A stretch of 64,000 nucleotides of DNA from Microbacterium sp. SORGH_AS_0969. GTDB taxonomy: Bacteria; Actinomycetota; Actinomycetes; Actinomycetales; Microbacteriaceae. The DNA lies in the NCBI RefSeq assembly GCF_030818255.1, contig NZ_JAUTAG010000001.1:3658001-3722000 (forward strand), written 5' to 3'. A model generated the notes under the pieces. That model made no database searches. It had not been told where the DNA came from and saw only the letters and a program-made list of their open reading frames with translations. The translations under genes and the position numbers were made by a program. This document shows positions 1-8,180 of the stretch, in pieces (the stretch's first letter is position 1; each line of letters opens with the position of its first letter).

Positions 1-422
1 TAGTCGTCCGCGGCGAGCTTGGCGTCGGCGTAGGCGAAGAACGCGTCGTCGGGCGAGATGCCGTGATCGGGCACGGAGCCAATCCACGACACCATGACGA
101 AACGCCGGACTCCGGCCGCACCTGCCGCGTCGACCGCCCGCTGCGCGGCATCCCGATCGACCGCGTAGGTCCGGTCGGCGTCGCCGCCCCCGGCACCCGC
201 CGACCAGACGATCGCGTCGGCTCCGGCGAAGGCCTTCGCGAGGGCCTCGACATCGGCGTCCTCGACGTCGAGGACGAGAGGCGTTCCGCCCGCCTTCTCG
301 ACATCCGCCGATTGGTCGGGATTGCGGATGATGGACACCGCTTCGTCTCCGCGCTCGGACAGGAGCCCCGCCAGGTGCAGGGCGACCTTGCCGTGGCCGC
401 CGATGATCACGATGCGTTCCAT
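1..422 (-). CDS. NAD(P)-binding SDR/NmrA-type protein, partial (C-terminus outside window)
   Basis: The first 140 residues of a Rossmann-fold protein are visible and the rest runs off the window edge. The N-terminus MERIVIIGGHGKVALHLAG is a strand plus glycine-rich dinucleotide-binding loop of the atypical SDR/NmrA type. Further on are an acidic strand end (VLDVEDAD) and a VWSAGAGG stretch typical of NAD(P)-binding proteins annotated as YwnB-like or SDR-a5. The substrate is unknown. The ATG lies one base beyond the stop of the PPOX gene upstream, so the two are probably co-transcribed. The family call is good; the reaction is open. Confidence 0.8.
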   Translation of the reverse strand, partial: MERIVIIGGHGKVALHLAGLLSERGDEAVSIIRNPDQSADVEKAGGTPLVLDVEDADVEALAKAFAGADAIVWSAGAGGGDADRTYAVDRDAAQRAVDAAGAAGVRRFVMVSWIGSVPDHGISPDDAFFAYADAKLAADD

Positions 423-423
423 G

Positions 424-807
424 TCACTGTCCTCCGACCTTCTCGACCGACATCTTCAGGATCACGCGATTCGCCTTGTCGGCCGGTGCCTGCTGTTCGG
501 GATTGCCGTAGCGCTGGCCGAGCCGCACGTAGAAGAGGCCTTCCGGGTCGGCTTCCTCGTCGACCAGACGGCCGCGCACCTCGATGTAGCGGTACGGCTC
601 CGCGGGGTCATAGACCATGAAGCTCATCGAGGGATTTCGCTGCAGGTTGCGGTACTTCTGCCGCGTCACCGTGTGCGTGAACAGGATGTGCTCGCCGTCG
701 AACTCGAACCACATCGGGTTCACCTGCACCGTGCCGTCGGGGCGGACCGTGCCGAGCGCGCCGTAGTACGGCCCCTCGAGCAGGTCGCGCAATCTTTCCG
801 GGATCAT
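424..807 (-). CDS. PPOX-class F420/FMN-dependent oxidoreductase
   Basis: A 127-residue single-domain split-barrel flavin/F420-binding protein. The motifs ALGTVRPDGTVQVNPMWF, then HTVTRQKYRNLQRNP and a C-terminal YGNPE segment, are those of the PPOX class F420-dependent family, whose members are usually 120-150 residues. Such proteins reduce small organic substrates with F420H2 or bind FMN or heme; the substrate cannot be read here. The ATG is preceded by AGGAG with a 4-base spacer and a TAGGGT -10 about 30 bases upstream. It is the first gene of a likely two-gene operon with the downstream Rossmann-fold protein. Confidence 0.85.
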   Translation of the reverse strand: MIPERLRDLLEGPYYGALGTVRPDGTVQVNPMWFEFDGEHILFTHTVTRQKYRNLQRNPSMSFMVYDPAEPYRYIEVRGRLVDEEADPEGLFYVRLGQRYGNPEQQAPADKANRVILKMSVEKVGGQ

Positions 808-836
808 GCGGCTCCTCTCATCGAGCGATCGGGTCG

Positions 837-842
837 ACCCTA
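837..842 (-). promoter_or_regulatory. -10 element upstream of the PPOX gene
   Basis: TAGGGT on the minus strand, about 30 bases before the ATG. It leaves a short leader that carries AGGAG, so this gene looks conventionally led, unlike several neighbours. No clear -35 is seen. Confidence 0.4.
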
Positions 843-880
843 CGCGTGGCCTCCGACACGCCGCCGCGGGGTTGACGGCC

Positions 881-1279
881 TCATGTCACGTCGCCGTCCA
901 CGTACACCCACCGCCCACCTCGGCGGACGAACCGGCTGCGCTCGGACATCACCTGCCGTTCGGTGCCGCGGCGCCACGCCGCGTGGAACACGACGACGGC
1001 GGTGTCGTCGCGCTCGTCCGCTTCGTCGATCGAGAGCCCCTCCCAGACGGTGTCGCCGTCCAGCTCGAGGTCGTCGGGACGGGTTCGCGGATGCCACGAC
1101 CGCACGAGATGCGTGAGATCACCGACGACGTAGGCGGTGTAGCGGGAGCGCATCAGCCGCTCCGCCGACGGCGCCGCGGCCCCGTCGAGGATCGGGCCGC
1201 AGCACCGGCCGAACTCACCTCCCCCGCACGGGCAAGCCGAGGTCGACGACGGGCGCACGCGAGAGGAGCCGAACGACAT
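881..1279 (-). CDS. YchJ family SEC-C motif protein (UPF0225-like)
   Basis: A 132-residue protein. The N-terminal zinc-binding SEC-C type motif CPCGGGEFGRCCGP (around residues 17-30) is followed by SAERLMRSRYTAYVVGD and LVRSWHPRTRP, which are hallmarks of the YchJ/UPF0225 family. The rest resembles the NTF2-like YchJ domain and ends in a GRWVYVDGD segment. The family's function is not established. No Shine-Dalgarno precedes the ATG. Instead TAGAGT lies exactly six bases upstream, which suggests a leaderless transcript. Confidence 0.85.
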   Translation of the reverse strand: MSFGSSRVRPSSTSACPCGGGEFGRCCGPILDGAAAPSAERLMRSRYTAYVVGDLTHLVRSWHPRTRPDDLELDGDTVWEGLSIDEADERDDTAVVVFHAAWRRGTERQVMSERSRFVRRGGRWVYVDGDVT

Positions 1280-1285
1280 CCCGCC

Positions 1286-1291
1286 ACTCTA
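1286..1291 (-). promoter_or_regulatory. -10 element of a probable leaderless promoter (YchJ gene)
   Basis: TAGAGT ends six bases before the ATG, so transcription would start at or next to the start codon. The intervening GGCGGG is not a usable ribosome site at that spacing. Confidence 0.5.
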
Positions 1292-1369
1292 GGTCGAGTC
1301 GGCGCACGGACTTTCCACAGCGGTCGCCGCAACTCCCCCGGCCTTCATACGATGGAGCGGGGAGGCGAC

Positions 1370-2338
1370 ATGACGAATCACACCGCGAACGGCGGGCGAC
1401 CGCCGTTCGCCGCGTACGGTCCGGCGTCCGCCGGTTACGGTCCGAGCGCTCCCGCTATCGCGCCTCCCGTTGCTGTCCCCTCCGCCGCCGGCGCACCCGC
1501 TGCGTGGCCCGGCCCGGCCGTTCTCGCGCGTGGCTCCGCCTCGACCACGGGTCCCGGAGGAGCACGGCCTCCACGGCGCGGACTCGGCATCGCCGCCCTC
1601 GTGATCGCGTGCGTGGGAACGATCGCCGCCTTCACGGCCTCGCCTGTCTCCTGGCTGCTGTTGGTCACTGCCCTCGTGCTCGCGATCGTCCACCTGGCAC
1701 GCCGGAGCGGCGCCCAGGTCCCCGCGGTGATCGCGATCGTGATCGTCGGTTTCGGCGTCTTCATCGCCCTGATCGCCGCGGTCGTGTCCGGTTTCACCTC
1801 CGCGGGCTCGGGCGTCGACTCCGCTCCGGATCCCGAGACCGACACGTACACGCTCGCGCAGCGGCTTTCCCTCCCGCCCGGCCGCGGATCCGAGTCCGAA
1901 CTGGCGTGGGGCACGGCCCAGACCGTCATCGACTCCGACACCGGCGACGACGTGTGGTCGATTCGCACCCTCGCGCCGATCGACATCACCTCCGAGACGG
2001 CCACCGCCAGTCCCGCTCCGTTCTCGGCATCCGGTTCACTCGTCGCGACCCCGGTCGAGATCACCAACCTCACCGATGAGACCATCGACTCCGACGCGTG
2101 GCAGCTGCGGTTCTCGACGAGCTACCGCCTCTCCGACGGCACCTACGCGGACGCGGCCTACGACCCGGCGGTGACCGACCTATATCCCAGCCGGTACGAC
2201 ATCACCGACGTCGCTCCCGGCGCCACCGTCACCTTCTACGTCGTTCACGACGGCTCCATCGCCGAGGCCGACGAGGGCAGCGTCGAGGTCGGGCTCTACT
2301 CCGGTGACATCATCACGTGGACGGCGACCGGCGGCTGA
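1370..2338 (+). CDS. DUF4190-like membrane protein with extracytoplasmic C-terminal domain
   Basis: A 322-residue protein of unknown function. Residues 1-75 are rich in Pro, Ala and Gly (low complexity). Two hydrophobic segments follow, LGIAALVIACVGTIAAF and VIAIVIVGFGVFIALIAAV, with a short hydrophobic stretch between them. This pattern is common in DUF4190-type actinobacterial proteins. About 200 residues follow that are acidic and Ser/Thr-rich and are probably outside the membrane, with a beta-rich DUF4352-like look (PVEITNLTDETIDSDAWQL). I chose the ATG at 1370 because GGGGAGG sits four bases before it. An in-frame ATG at 1352 is an alternative but lacks a site. TACGAT at 1348-1353 could be its -10. 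Confidence 0.75.
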   Translation: MTNHTANGGRPPFAAYGPASAGYGPSAPAIAPPVAVPSAAGAPAAWPGPAVLARGSASTTGPGGARPPRRGLGIAALVIACVGTIAAFTASPVSWLLLVTALVLAIVHLARRSGAQVPAVIAIVIVGFGVFIALIAAVVSGFTSAGSGVDSAPDPETDTYTLAQRLSLPPGRGSESELAWGTAQTVIDSDTGDDVWSIRTLAPIDITSETATASPAPFSASGSLVATPVEITNLTDETIDSDAWQLRFSTSYRLSDGTYADAAYDPAVTDLYPSRYDITDVAPGATVTFYVVHDGSIAEADEGSVEVGLYSGDIITWTATGG

Positions 2339-2355
2339 GGCCACCCCGTGTCAGG

Positions 2356-3285
2356 ATGAACGCCGTGACCGACCGCCTCATGCTCCTCGACACCGCGTCC
2401 CTCTACTTCCGCGCGTTCTACGGGGTGCCCGACAAAGTCCGCGCCGCGGACGGCACCTCCGTCAACGCGGTGCGGGGCCTCCTCGACATGATCGCGAAGC
2501 TCGTCACGACGTACCACCCGACCCGCCTCGTCGCGTGCTGGGACGACGACTGGCGACCCGCGTGGCGCGTCGACCTCCTCCCGAGCTACAAGGCGCACCG
2601 TGTCGTCGAGGCGGTCGCCTCGGGTCCCGATCGAGAAGAGGCCCCCGACCCTCTCGTCGCCCAGATCCCCCTCATCCGCGAAGCGCTCGCCGTTCTCGGC
2701 ATCCCCGTGGTGGGAGCGGCCGAGCACGAGGCCGACGACGTCATCGGCACGCTCGCGACCATCGCCGAGGTGCCGGTCGACATCGTGACCGGCGACCGCG
2801 ACCTCTTCCAGCTCATCGACGACGAGCGCGACGTGCGCATCGTCTACACCGCTCGCGGCATGAGCAACCTCGAGGTCGTCGACGACGCCGCGGTGTTCGC
2901 CAAGTACGGCATCCACGCGGCCCAGTACGCCGACTTCGCGGTCCTGCGGGGCGATCCCTCGGACGGTCTGCCCGGCGTCGCCGGCATCGGCGAGAAGTCG
3001 GCCGCGGCTCTGCTCACCGCCCACACCGACCTCGCGGGCATCGTCGCGGCCGCCGAAGCCGGCACGGGCGGGACTCCGGCGCAGCGCGCCAAGATCCTCG
3101 CGGCGGTCGAGTACCTGGCCGTGGCACCCACGGTGGTACGCGTCGCGCTCGACCTCGACCTCGGGGTCATCGACGACGCCCTTCGCCCGCGCGACGACGA
3201 GCGCACCGCTGCCGCCGAGGCCCTCGCCGAGCGGTGGAACCTCGGCTCGTCGATGACGCGCGCCCTGGCGGCTCTGCCGGCGTGA
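2356..3285 (+). CDS. 5'-3' exonuclease (FEN/PIN-like, stand-alone)
   Basis: A 309-residue protein matching the 5' nuclease domain normally fused to DNA polymerase I, here stand-alone as in many actinobacteria. The metal-binding acidic residues are in LMLLDTASLYFRAFYG, EADDVIGTLA and TGDRDLFQLI. The helix-3-turn-helix DNA-binding motif is GDPSDGLPGVAGIGEKSAA. The predicted role is removal of flaps or RNA primers in DNA repair and replication. The ATG at 2356 fits the family N-terminus; a GTG nine bases downstream is possible. The gene starts 17 bases after the upstream membrane-protein gene and converges on the PHP gene across a strong palindrome. Confidence 0.9.
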   Translation: MNAVTDRLMLLDTASLYFRAFYGVPDKVRAADGTSVNAVRGLLDMIAKLVTTYHPTRLVACWDDDWRPAWRVDLLPSYKAHRVVEAVASGPDREEAPDPLVAQIPLIREALAVLGIPVVGAAEHEADDVIGTLATIAEVPVDIVTGDRDLFQLIDDERDVRIVYTARGMSNLEVVDDAAVFAKYGIHAAQYADFAVLRGDPSDGLPGVAGIGEKSAAALLTAHTDLAGIVAAAEAGTGGTPAQRAKILAAVEYLAVAPTVVRVALDLDLGVIDDALRPRDDERTAAAEALAERWNLGSSMTRALAALPA

Positions 3286-3310
3286 CGACGCCCCGCGTGC
3301 CGCGCACCCC

Positions 3311-3379
3311 CGCATAAACGCGATTCACTCACGAAAACACGAGGACAGCGCGTTCCTGTGCGCCGATCGCGTTTATGCG
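3311..3379. repeat. Palindromic intergenic repeat, copy A
   Basis: The arms CGCATAAACGCGAT (3311-3324) and ATCGCGTTTATGCG (3366-3379) are a perfect 14-bp inverted repeat around a 41-base loop. The loop contains a weaker nested stem, CACgAGGA against TCCTGTG. It lies between two convergent genes, where it could act as a bidirectional terminator. The arm ends and the loop text AAACACGAGGA recur in the palindrome at 44373-44437, which points to a repeat family rather than a simple terminator. Confidence 0.75.
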
Positions 3380-3392
3380 AGCGTCGGCGCGG

Positions 3393-4385
3393 TCATCTCT
3401 CCCGCTCGAGCCACGACCGCAGTCGCTCGAGCGACCACGTCGTGACGATGCGGTCGTGAGGCACCCCCGAGGCCTCGGCGCGCGCGGCACCGTAGTCGAG
3501 CAGTGACAACTGCCCGGGCGCGTGCGCATCCGAGTCGATCGAGAACAGGCATCCCTCGTCCAGGGCGATCGCGATCAGCTCGTCCGGCGGGTCCTGACGC
3601 TCCGGACGCGAGTTGATCTCGACCGCCACGCCCGAGTCCGCACACGCGGCGAAGACGGCGCGAGCGTCGAACTCCGACGGCGGGCGCGTCCCGCGTGCGC
3701 CCTCGACGAGACGCCCCGTCACATGACCGAGCACGTCCACCCGCGGATCGCTCGCCGCCGCGACGAGCCGACGCGTCATGGGCTCGCGCTCCATGCGGAG
3801 CTTGGAATGAGCGGATGCCACGACCACATCGAGCTCGCGCAGAAGCGCATCCTCCTGGTCGAGGTCACCGTCGTCGAGGATGTCGACCTCGATTCCCGAC
3901 AGCAGCGTGAATCCCCCGCCGCTCATCCCCCGCACGACCTCGAGCTGTCGGCGCAGTCGCTCGGGAGACAGCCCGTTCGCGACGGTCAGGCGTGGTGAGT
4001 GGTCGGTCAGGGCCAGGTACTCGTGTCCGAGCGCGCGACCCGCCTCCACCATCGCCTCGATCGGCGTCACCCCGTCCGACCACTCGCTGTGGCTGTGCAG
4101 GTCGCCTCGCAGCGCGGCACGGAGTTCTTCACCGCCGACGGCACCCGCGGTCGCCCGCAGCGCCGCGAGGCGTTCGGGAACCTCCCCGGCCAGAGCCTGC
4201 TGGATGACCGCGAACGTGGAGTCGCCGATCCCGGGCCTCCGCCGGAGCCCCGGGTCGCGCAGCTCCGCGTCGCTGAGGCCGTCGATCGCCCCGGCCGCGG
4301 TCCGGAACGCCTTCGACTTGTATCGCGACGCACGCTCCCTCTCGAGCAGGTACGCGATCTCGTTCAGCGCGTCCAGCGGCCGCAT
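3393..4385 (-). CDS. PHP domain phosphoesterase (PolX C-terminal type)
   Basis: A 330-residue protein. The N-terminal ~90 residues look like the helix-hairpin-helix region of PolX-type proteins (YKSKAFRTAAGAIDGL, RRPGIGDSTFAVIQ). A PHP domain follows, with metal ligands in GDLHSHSEWSDG, LALTDHSPRL, GIEVDIL, VASAHSK, VLGHVTGR and SIDSDAHAPG. It probably hydrolyses a phosphoester, possibly a DNA 3' end or a histidinol-phosphate-like substrate; the exact substrate is not readable. The polymerase domain of full PolX is absent. The ATG is three bases after the trpD stop, so the pair is likely one transcript. Confidence 0.85.
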   Translation of the reverse strand: MRPLDALNEIAYLLERERASRYKSKAFRTAAGAIDGLSDAELRDPGLRRRPGIGDSTFAVIQQALAGEVPERLAALRATAGAVGGEELRAALRGDLHSHSEWSDGVTPIEAMVEAGRALGHEYLALTDHSPRLTVANGLSPERLRRQLEVVRGMSGGGFTLLSGIEVDILDDGDLDQEDALLRELDVVVASAHSKLRMEREPMTRRLVAAASDPRVDVLGHVTGRLVEGARGTRPPSEFDARAVFAACADSGVAVEINSRPERQDPPDELIAIALDEGCLFSIDSDAHAPGQLSLLDYGAARAEASGVPHDRIVTTWSLERLRSWLERER

Positions 4386-4388
4386 GGG

Positions 4389-5450
4389 TTACTCCGCGAG
4401 CTCCCGCGTCGTCGAGATCCAGGCCTCGAGCTTCGCGGACGCTCGCCCGTCGTCGATCGCCGCAGCGGCATCCGTCATCGCCTCGGCCAGACGCTCGAGG
4501 ATCGGACGCTGCACCTGCGCGGCATCCTGGAACAACCGGTACGACACGAGTCCGGCCGCGGCGTTCAGGAGGACGATGTCGCGCACCGCCCCGGTCTCGC
4601 CGGCGAGCGTGCGCCGCACCACCTCGGCGTTGTGATCGGGCGAGCCGCCGAGCAGGGCATCGATCTCGACGAGCGGGATGCCGAGATCCCGAGGATCCAG
4701 ATCGTGCTCGTGGACATCGCCTCTGCTGATCTCCCAGAGCCGGCTGTGTCCGGTGGTCGTCAGCTCGTCGAGACCGTCGTCGCCGCGGAACACCAGCGCC
4801 GTCGCCCCGCGTGTGCGGAAGACGCCGGTGATGAGCGGGACCCGATCGAGGTGAGCGACGCCGACCGCGTTCGCCTCCGCACGCGCCGGGTTGCACAGGG
4901 GGCCGAGGAAGTTGAACACCGTCGGCACTCCGAGCTCCGACCGGGTCGGCCCCGCGTGACGGAATCCGGGATGGAACGCCGCGGCGAAGGCGAAGGTGAT
5001 CCCCGTGCGATCGAGGGTCTCGGCGACGTGCGCCGGATCGAGCGTGAGAGCGATACCGAGCGACGACAGGACGTCGGAGGATCCGGATGCCGAGCTCGCG
5101 GCACGATTGCCGTGTTTGACCACGGGGACTCCGGATGCCGCCGCCACCACCGCCGCCATCGTCGAGACGTTGACGGTGCCGAAGCGGTCTCCGCCGGTCC
5201 CCACGATGTCGAGGACTTCGGCGCGCACCGGGAGCGGCACAGCCGCCTCGAGGATGGCGTCGCGGAAGCCCACGATCTCTTCGACCGTCTCGCCCTTGGC
5301 GCGCAACGCAATGAGGAACCCGGCGAGCTGCGACGGGGTCGCCTCGCCCGCCATGACACGCCGCATGGCCCACGTGGATTCCGACACGCTGAGGTCGCGC
5401 CCGTCGAGGAGAGACGTGAGGACATCGGGCCAGGAGAAGCGTTCCGCCAT
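4389..5450 (-). CDS. trpD: Anthranilate phosphoribosyltransferase
   Basis: A 353-residue enzyme of tryptophan synthesis that joins anthranilate to PRPP. The PRPP and anthranilate motifs VDIVGTGGDRFGTVNVST (written here as DIVGTGGDRFGTVNVST), KHGNRAASSASGSSDVL and RTGITFAFAAAFHPGFRHA are intact. The ATG at 5450 is chosen because AAGGA lies seven bases upstream; an in-frame GTG at 5468 precedes it. The gene is divergent from ctaE, the same neighbourhood as in mycobacteria. A small hairpin (5488-5504, GCCGCG/CGCGGC) lies in the leader, but I see no Trp-rich leader peptide. Confidence 0.95.
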   Translation of the reverse strand: MAERFSWPDVLTSLLDGRDLSVSESTWAMRRVMAGEATPSQLAGFLIALRAKGETVEEIVGFRDAILEAAVPLPVRAEVLDIVGTGGDRFGTVNVSTMAAVVAAASGVPVVKHGNRAASSASGSSDVLSSLGIALTLDPAHVAETLDRTGITFAFAAAFHPGFRHAGPTRSELGVPTVFNFLGPLCNPARAEANAVGVAHLDRVPLITGVFRTRGATALVFRGDDGLDELTTTGHSRLWEISRGDVHEHDLDPRDLGIPLVEIDALLGGSPDHNAEVVRRTLAGETGAVRDIVLLNAAAGLVSYRLFQDAAQVQRPILERLAEAMTDAAAAIDDGRASAKLEAWISTTRELAE

Positions 5451-5520
5451 GCCATGATCCTTCCACACCGCCCTGCCCGCTCTCCGAGCCGCGAGAGACG
5501 CGGCAGAAGTCCCACTACAC

Positions 5521-5555
5521 CGGGGATTCCCCGTGGATTCTTAGGTTTCCCTAAG
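5521..5555. promoter_or_regulatory. Two inverted repeats in the trpD-ctaE divergent region
   Basis: CGGGGattCCCCG (5521-5533) and CTTAGGtttcCCTAAG (5540-5555) lie side by side, about 65 bases before ctaE. The second contains TTAGGTT..CTAA, which resembles part of a DtxR/IdeR iron box (about 12 of 19 consensus positions by eye). A role as operator for the heme- and copper-rich respiratory operon is only a suggestion. Confidence 0.35.
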
Positions 5556-5611
5556 TCTCGACCGTGGAATATCTCCAGCTCGAGATGGGAATATCGGCCC
5601 GTCGGATCGCG

Positions 5612-5617
5612 CATAAT
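5612..5617 (+). promoter_or_regulatory. -10 element upstream of ctaE
   Basis: CATAAT is followed by six bases and then GTG at 5624, just inside the annotated ATG at 5621. That spacing predicts a leaderless message starting at GTG 5624. No good Shine-Dalgarno precedes either codon. Confidence 0.45.
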
Positions 5618-5620
5618 GGG

Positions 5621-6256
5621 ATGGTGACGACCTCAGCGACGTATTCCCAGGCCGTGCGTGCCGTGAAGCGGCCCGACCCGGTCGCGGTGGGCACCATCGT
5701 GTGGCTGGGCAGCGAGGTCATGTTCTTCGCCGGCCTCTTCGCCATCTACTTCACTCTGCGCAGCACCTCCGCGTCCCTCTGGGCGCAGGAGACCGAGCTG
5801 CTCAACGTCCCCTTCGCGACCGTCAACACGATCATCCTCGTGCTGTCGTCGGTCACGTGCCAGATGGGCGTGTTCGCTGCCGAGCGGTACCAGCCGTACC
5901 GCACCGGCAAGCCGTTCCGCTTCGTCCAGTGGGGAATGGTGGAGTGGTTCTACCTCACGTTCATCCTCGGCGCCGTCTTCGTGTCGGGCCAGGTGTGGGA
6001 GTACGCGACGCTGGTTGCCGAAGGCATGCCCATCAGCGCCAACCCCTACGCGTCGGCCTTCTACCTGACCACCGGCTTCCACGCCCTGCACGTGACGGGC
6101 GGGCTCATCGCCTTCCTCCTCGTCATCGGCCGTGCCTACGCCGTGAAGAACTTCGGGCGCAAAGAGATGACCACCTCGATCGTCGTGTCCTACTACTGGC
6201 ACTTCGTCGACGTCGTCTGGATCGCCCTGTTCTTCGTCATCTACTTCCTGAAGTAA
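5621..6256 (+). CDS. ctaE: Cytochrome c oxidase subunit III
   Basis: A 211-residue polytopic protein of the aa3 oxidase with about five membrane segments: [78 protein letters not shown] and [19 protein letters not shown]. The GFHALHV and [10 protein letters not shown] motifs are characteristic of subunit III. It stabilises the catalytic core. It is the first gene of ctaE-qcrC-qcrA-qcrB, which ties the oxidase to complex III as in the actinobacterial bc1-aa3 supercomplex. The start could be ATG 5621 or the leaderless GTG at 5624. Confidence 0.95.
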   Translation: MVTTSATYSQAVRAVKRPDPVAVGTIVWLGSEVMFFAGLFAIYFTLRSTSASLWAQETELLNVPFATVNTIILVLSSVTCQMGVFAAERYQPYRTGKPFRFVQWGMVEWFYLTFILGAVFVSGQVWEYATLVAEGMPISANPYASAFYLTTGFHALHVTGGLIAFLLVIGRAYAVKNFGRKEMTTSIVVSYYWHFVDVVWIALFFVIYFLK

Positions 6257-6272
6257 GAGAGCAGTACCTCAC

Positions 6273-7082
6273 ATGGCACGAGAGAAGAAGCCGCGCCGCG
6301 CCTCCGGGCGCCGCAGTCCCCTGGCCGCCGCCGCGCTGATCGGCATCGGCCTCCTCCTCACCGGTGGCGTGTACGCCGGTGCGTCCGCCGCGATGGCCGC
6401 GACCGACACCCCGACGAGCAGCGCTTCCTCCGCGACCGCGGTCGAAGAGGGCAAGAAGCTCTTCCAGGCGAACTGCGCGACCTGTCACGGCCTCGACCTC
6501 GAGGGCAGCCAGCAGGGTCCCTCCCTGTTCGGCGTCGGCGAGCTGTCGGTGCACTTCCAGGTGTCCACCGGACGCATGCCGCTTCAGGCCCAGGGCCCGC
6601 AGGCCCCCCAGAAGCCCGTGCAGTTCACCGAAGAGCAGATCGACGCGATCGCCGCTTTCGTGCAGTCGTCGGCCCCCGGCCCGACCTACCCGAGCGCCGA
6701 CATCACCGACGGCGAGGGCGACCTCTCCCACGGTGCCGAGCTGTTCCGCATCAACTGCGCGATGTGCCACAACGTCGCCGGCGCGGGCGGTGCGCTGACC
6801 GAGGGCAAGTGGGCCCCGGATCTGCACACCGTGACGCCCGTCAACATGTACGCGGCCATGGTCACCGGCCCGCAGAACATGCCGGTCTTCAACGACCTCA
6901 ACCTCACCCCCGAAGACAAGCGCGACGTCATCTCGTACCTGATGTTCCTTCAGAAGTCCGAGTCCCCCGGCGGATTCTCGCTCGGTTCGCTCGGTCCGGT
7001 CTCCGAGGGTCTGTTCATCTGGATCTTCGGAATCGGGGCGCTCATCGCGCTCACCGTGTGGATCACGGCCAAGTCCAACTGA
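6273..7082 (+). CDS. qcrC: Cytochrome bc1 complex diheme cytochrome c subunit
   Basis: A 269-residue membrane-anchored cytochrome cc. An N-terminal positively charged stretch and signal-anchor (LAAAALIGIGLLLTGGVYAG) lead into two cytochrome c domains with heme sites CATCH and CAMCH. A C-terminal membrane helix follows (LFIWIFGIGALIALTVWITA). In actinobacteria this dihaem subunit replaces soluble cytochrome c and hands electrons directly to the CuA site of the oxidase. It starts 16 bases after ctaE within one operon. Length and heme count are normal for the family. Confidence 0.96.
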   Translation: MAREKKPRRASGRRSPLAAAALIGIGLLLTGGVYAGASAAMAATDTPTSSASSATAVEEGKKLFQANCATCHGLDLEGSQQGPSLFGVGELSVHFQVSTGRMPLQAQGPQAPQKPVQFTEEQIDAIAAFVQSSAPGPTYPSADITDGEGDLSHGAELFRINCAMCHNVAGAGGALTEGKWAPDLHTVTPVNMYAAMVTGPQNMPVFNDLNLTPEDKRDVISYLMFLQKSESPGGFSLGSLGPVSEGLFIWIFGIGALIALTVWITAKSN

Positions 7083-7121
7083 CCGTCGTCATCGACATTA
7101 CGTAAACGCACGAGGAGCACC

Positions 7122-8180
7122 ATGGCACACGAGGAAGACGCACTCGAGCACGAGAGGGCTTCATGGAAGCCCTCCGCCGGGCTCGCCGTCGCGGTTCCCG
7201 ACCCCGTGGAGAACCCGGGTCTTCCCGGACACCGCCACCGCATGACCGATCAAGACCCGCAGGCGATGAAGCGGGCGGTCCGCACGGTCTACACGCTGTT
7301 CTACTTCTCGGTCGCCGCGAGCATCTGGGCGAGCATCGCCTACATGATCTTCCCGATCGAGTCGGGCGCGCTGATCGACATCCGGTACAACAACCTCTTC
7401 ATCGGACTCGGCATCGGCTTCGCCCTGCTGTCGATCGGTATCGGCACCATTCACTGGGGCAAGTCGGTCATGTCCGACAAGGAGTACATCGAGGACCGCC
7501 ACGCCACGCGCGGCCGCGACGAGACCCGCGAGGGTGCCGTCAACGTCTTCGTCGAGGCGAACGAGGACTCCGGCTTCGGTCGCCGCGAGATCATCCGCAA
7601 CTCGCTGTTCGCCGCTCTCGCCGCCTCGATCATCCCGGGTATCACCCTGTTCCGTGGTCTCGCACCTCAGGACGAAGATCCGGTGAAGCTCCTCAGCCAC
7701 ACCATGTGGAAGGAGGGCTCGCGCCTGTCGCACGACCCCTCCGGTCGGCCGATCCGCGCAGCCGACGTCACGCTCGGCTCCGCCTTCCACGTGATCCCGG
7801 AAGAGCTTGCGGGCCTCGGCCACGACGAGGGCTACCTCGAAGAGAAGGCCAAGGCCATCGTGCTGCTGATGCGTCTGCAGCCCGAGCAGCTGAACCCCGA
7901 GACCAACAAGATGGACTGGACGTACGACGGCATCGTCGCGTACTCGAAGGTCTGCACGCACGTCGGCTGCCCCGTGGCGCTCTACGAGCAGCAGACCCAC
8001 CACCTCCTGTGCCCTTGCCACCAGTCGCAGTTCGACGTCGCCAACGGTGCGGCCGTCATCTTCGGCCCGGCCGCCCGTCCCCTGCCGCAGCTCCCCATCA
8101 CCGTCGACGCCGAGGGTTACCTCGTCGCGAAGAGTGACTTCCACGAGCCCGTCGGCCCCAGCTTCTGGGAGCGCAAATGA
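7122..8180 (+). CDS. qcrA: Ubiquinol/menaquinol-cytochrome c reductase Rieske subunit
   Basis: A 352-residue Rieske iron-sulfur protein. It has the long actinobacterial N-terminal part with about three membrane segments (YTLFYFSVAASIWASIAYMIF, IGLGIGFALLSIGIGTIHW, SLFAALAASIIPGITLF). The C-terminal Rieske fold has cluster ligands in CTHVGCPV and CPCHQSQFD. It takes electrons from menaquinol bound at QcrB and passes them to the QcrC hemes. The start is supported by GAGGAG six bases upstream. Its last four bases overlap qcrB (ATGA), a sign of translational coupling. Confidence 0.96.
   Translation: MAHEEDALEHERASWKPSAGLAVAVPDPVENPGLPGHRHRMTDQDPQAMKRAVRTVYTLFYFSVAASIWASIAYMIFPIESGALIDIRYNNLFIGLGIGFALLSIGIGTIHWGKSVMSDKEYIEDRHATRGRDETREGAVNVFVEANEDSGFGRREIIRNSLFAALAASIIPGITLFRGLAPQDEDPVKLLSHTMWKEGSRLSHDPSGRPIRAADVTLGSAFHVIPEELAGLGHDEGYLEEKAKAIVLLMRLQPEQLNPETNKMDWTYDGIVAYSKVCTHVGCPVALYEQQTHHLLCPCHQSQFDVANGAAVIFGPAARPLPQLPITVDAEGYLVAKSDFHEPVGPSFWERK

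Noticed and set aside
5451..5563. Tryptophan attenuator or leader peptide before trpD
   Set aside because: There is one small hairpin but no leader open frame with consecutive Trp codons and no T-run terminator.
7095..7125. GTAAACGCACGAGG before qcrA as a third copy of the palindromic repeat
   Set aside because: It shares only about ten bases with the family and has no paired arm; the GAGGAG is simply the qcrA ribosome site.
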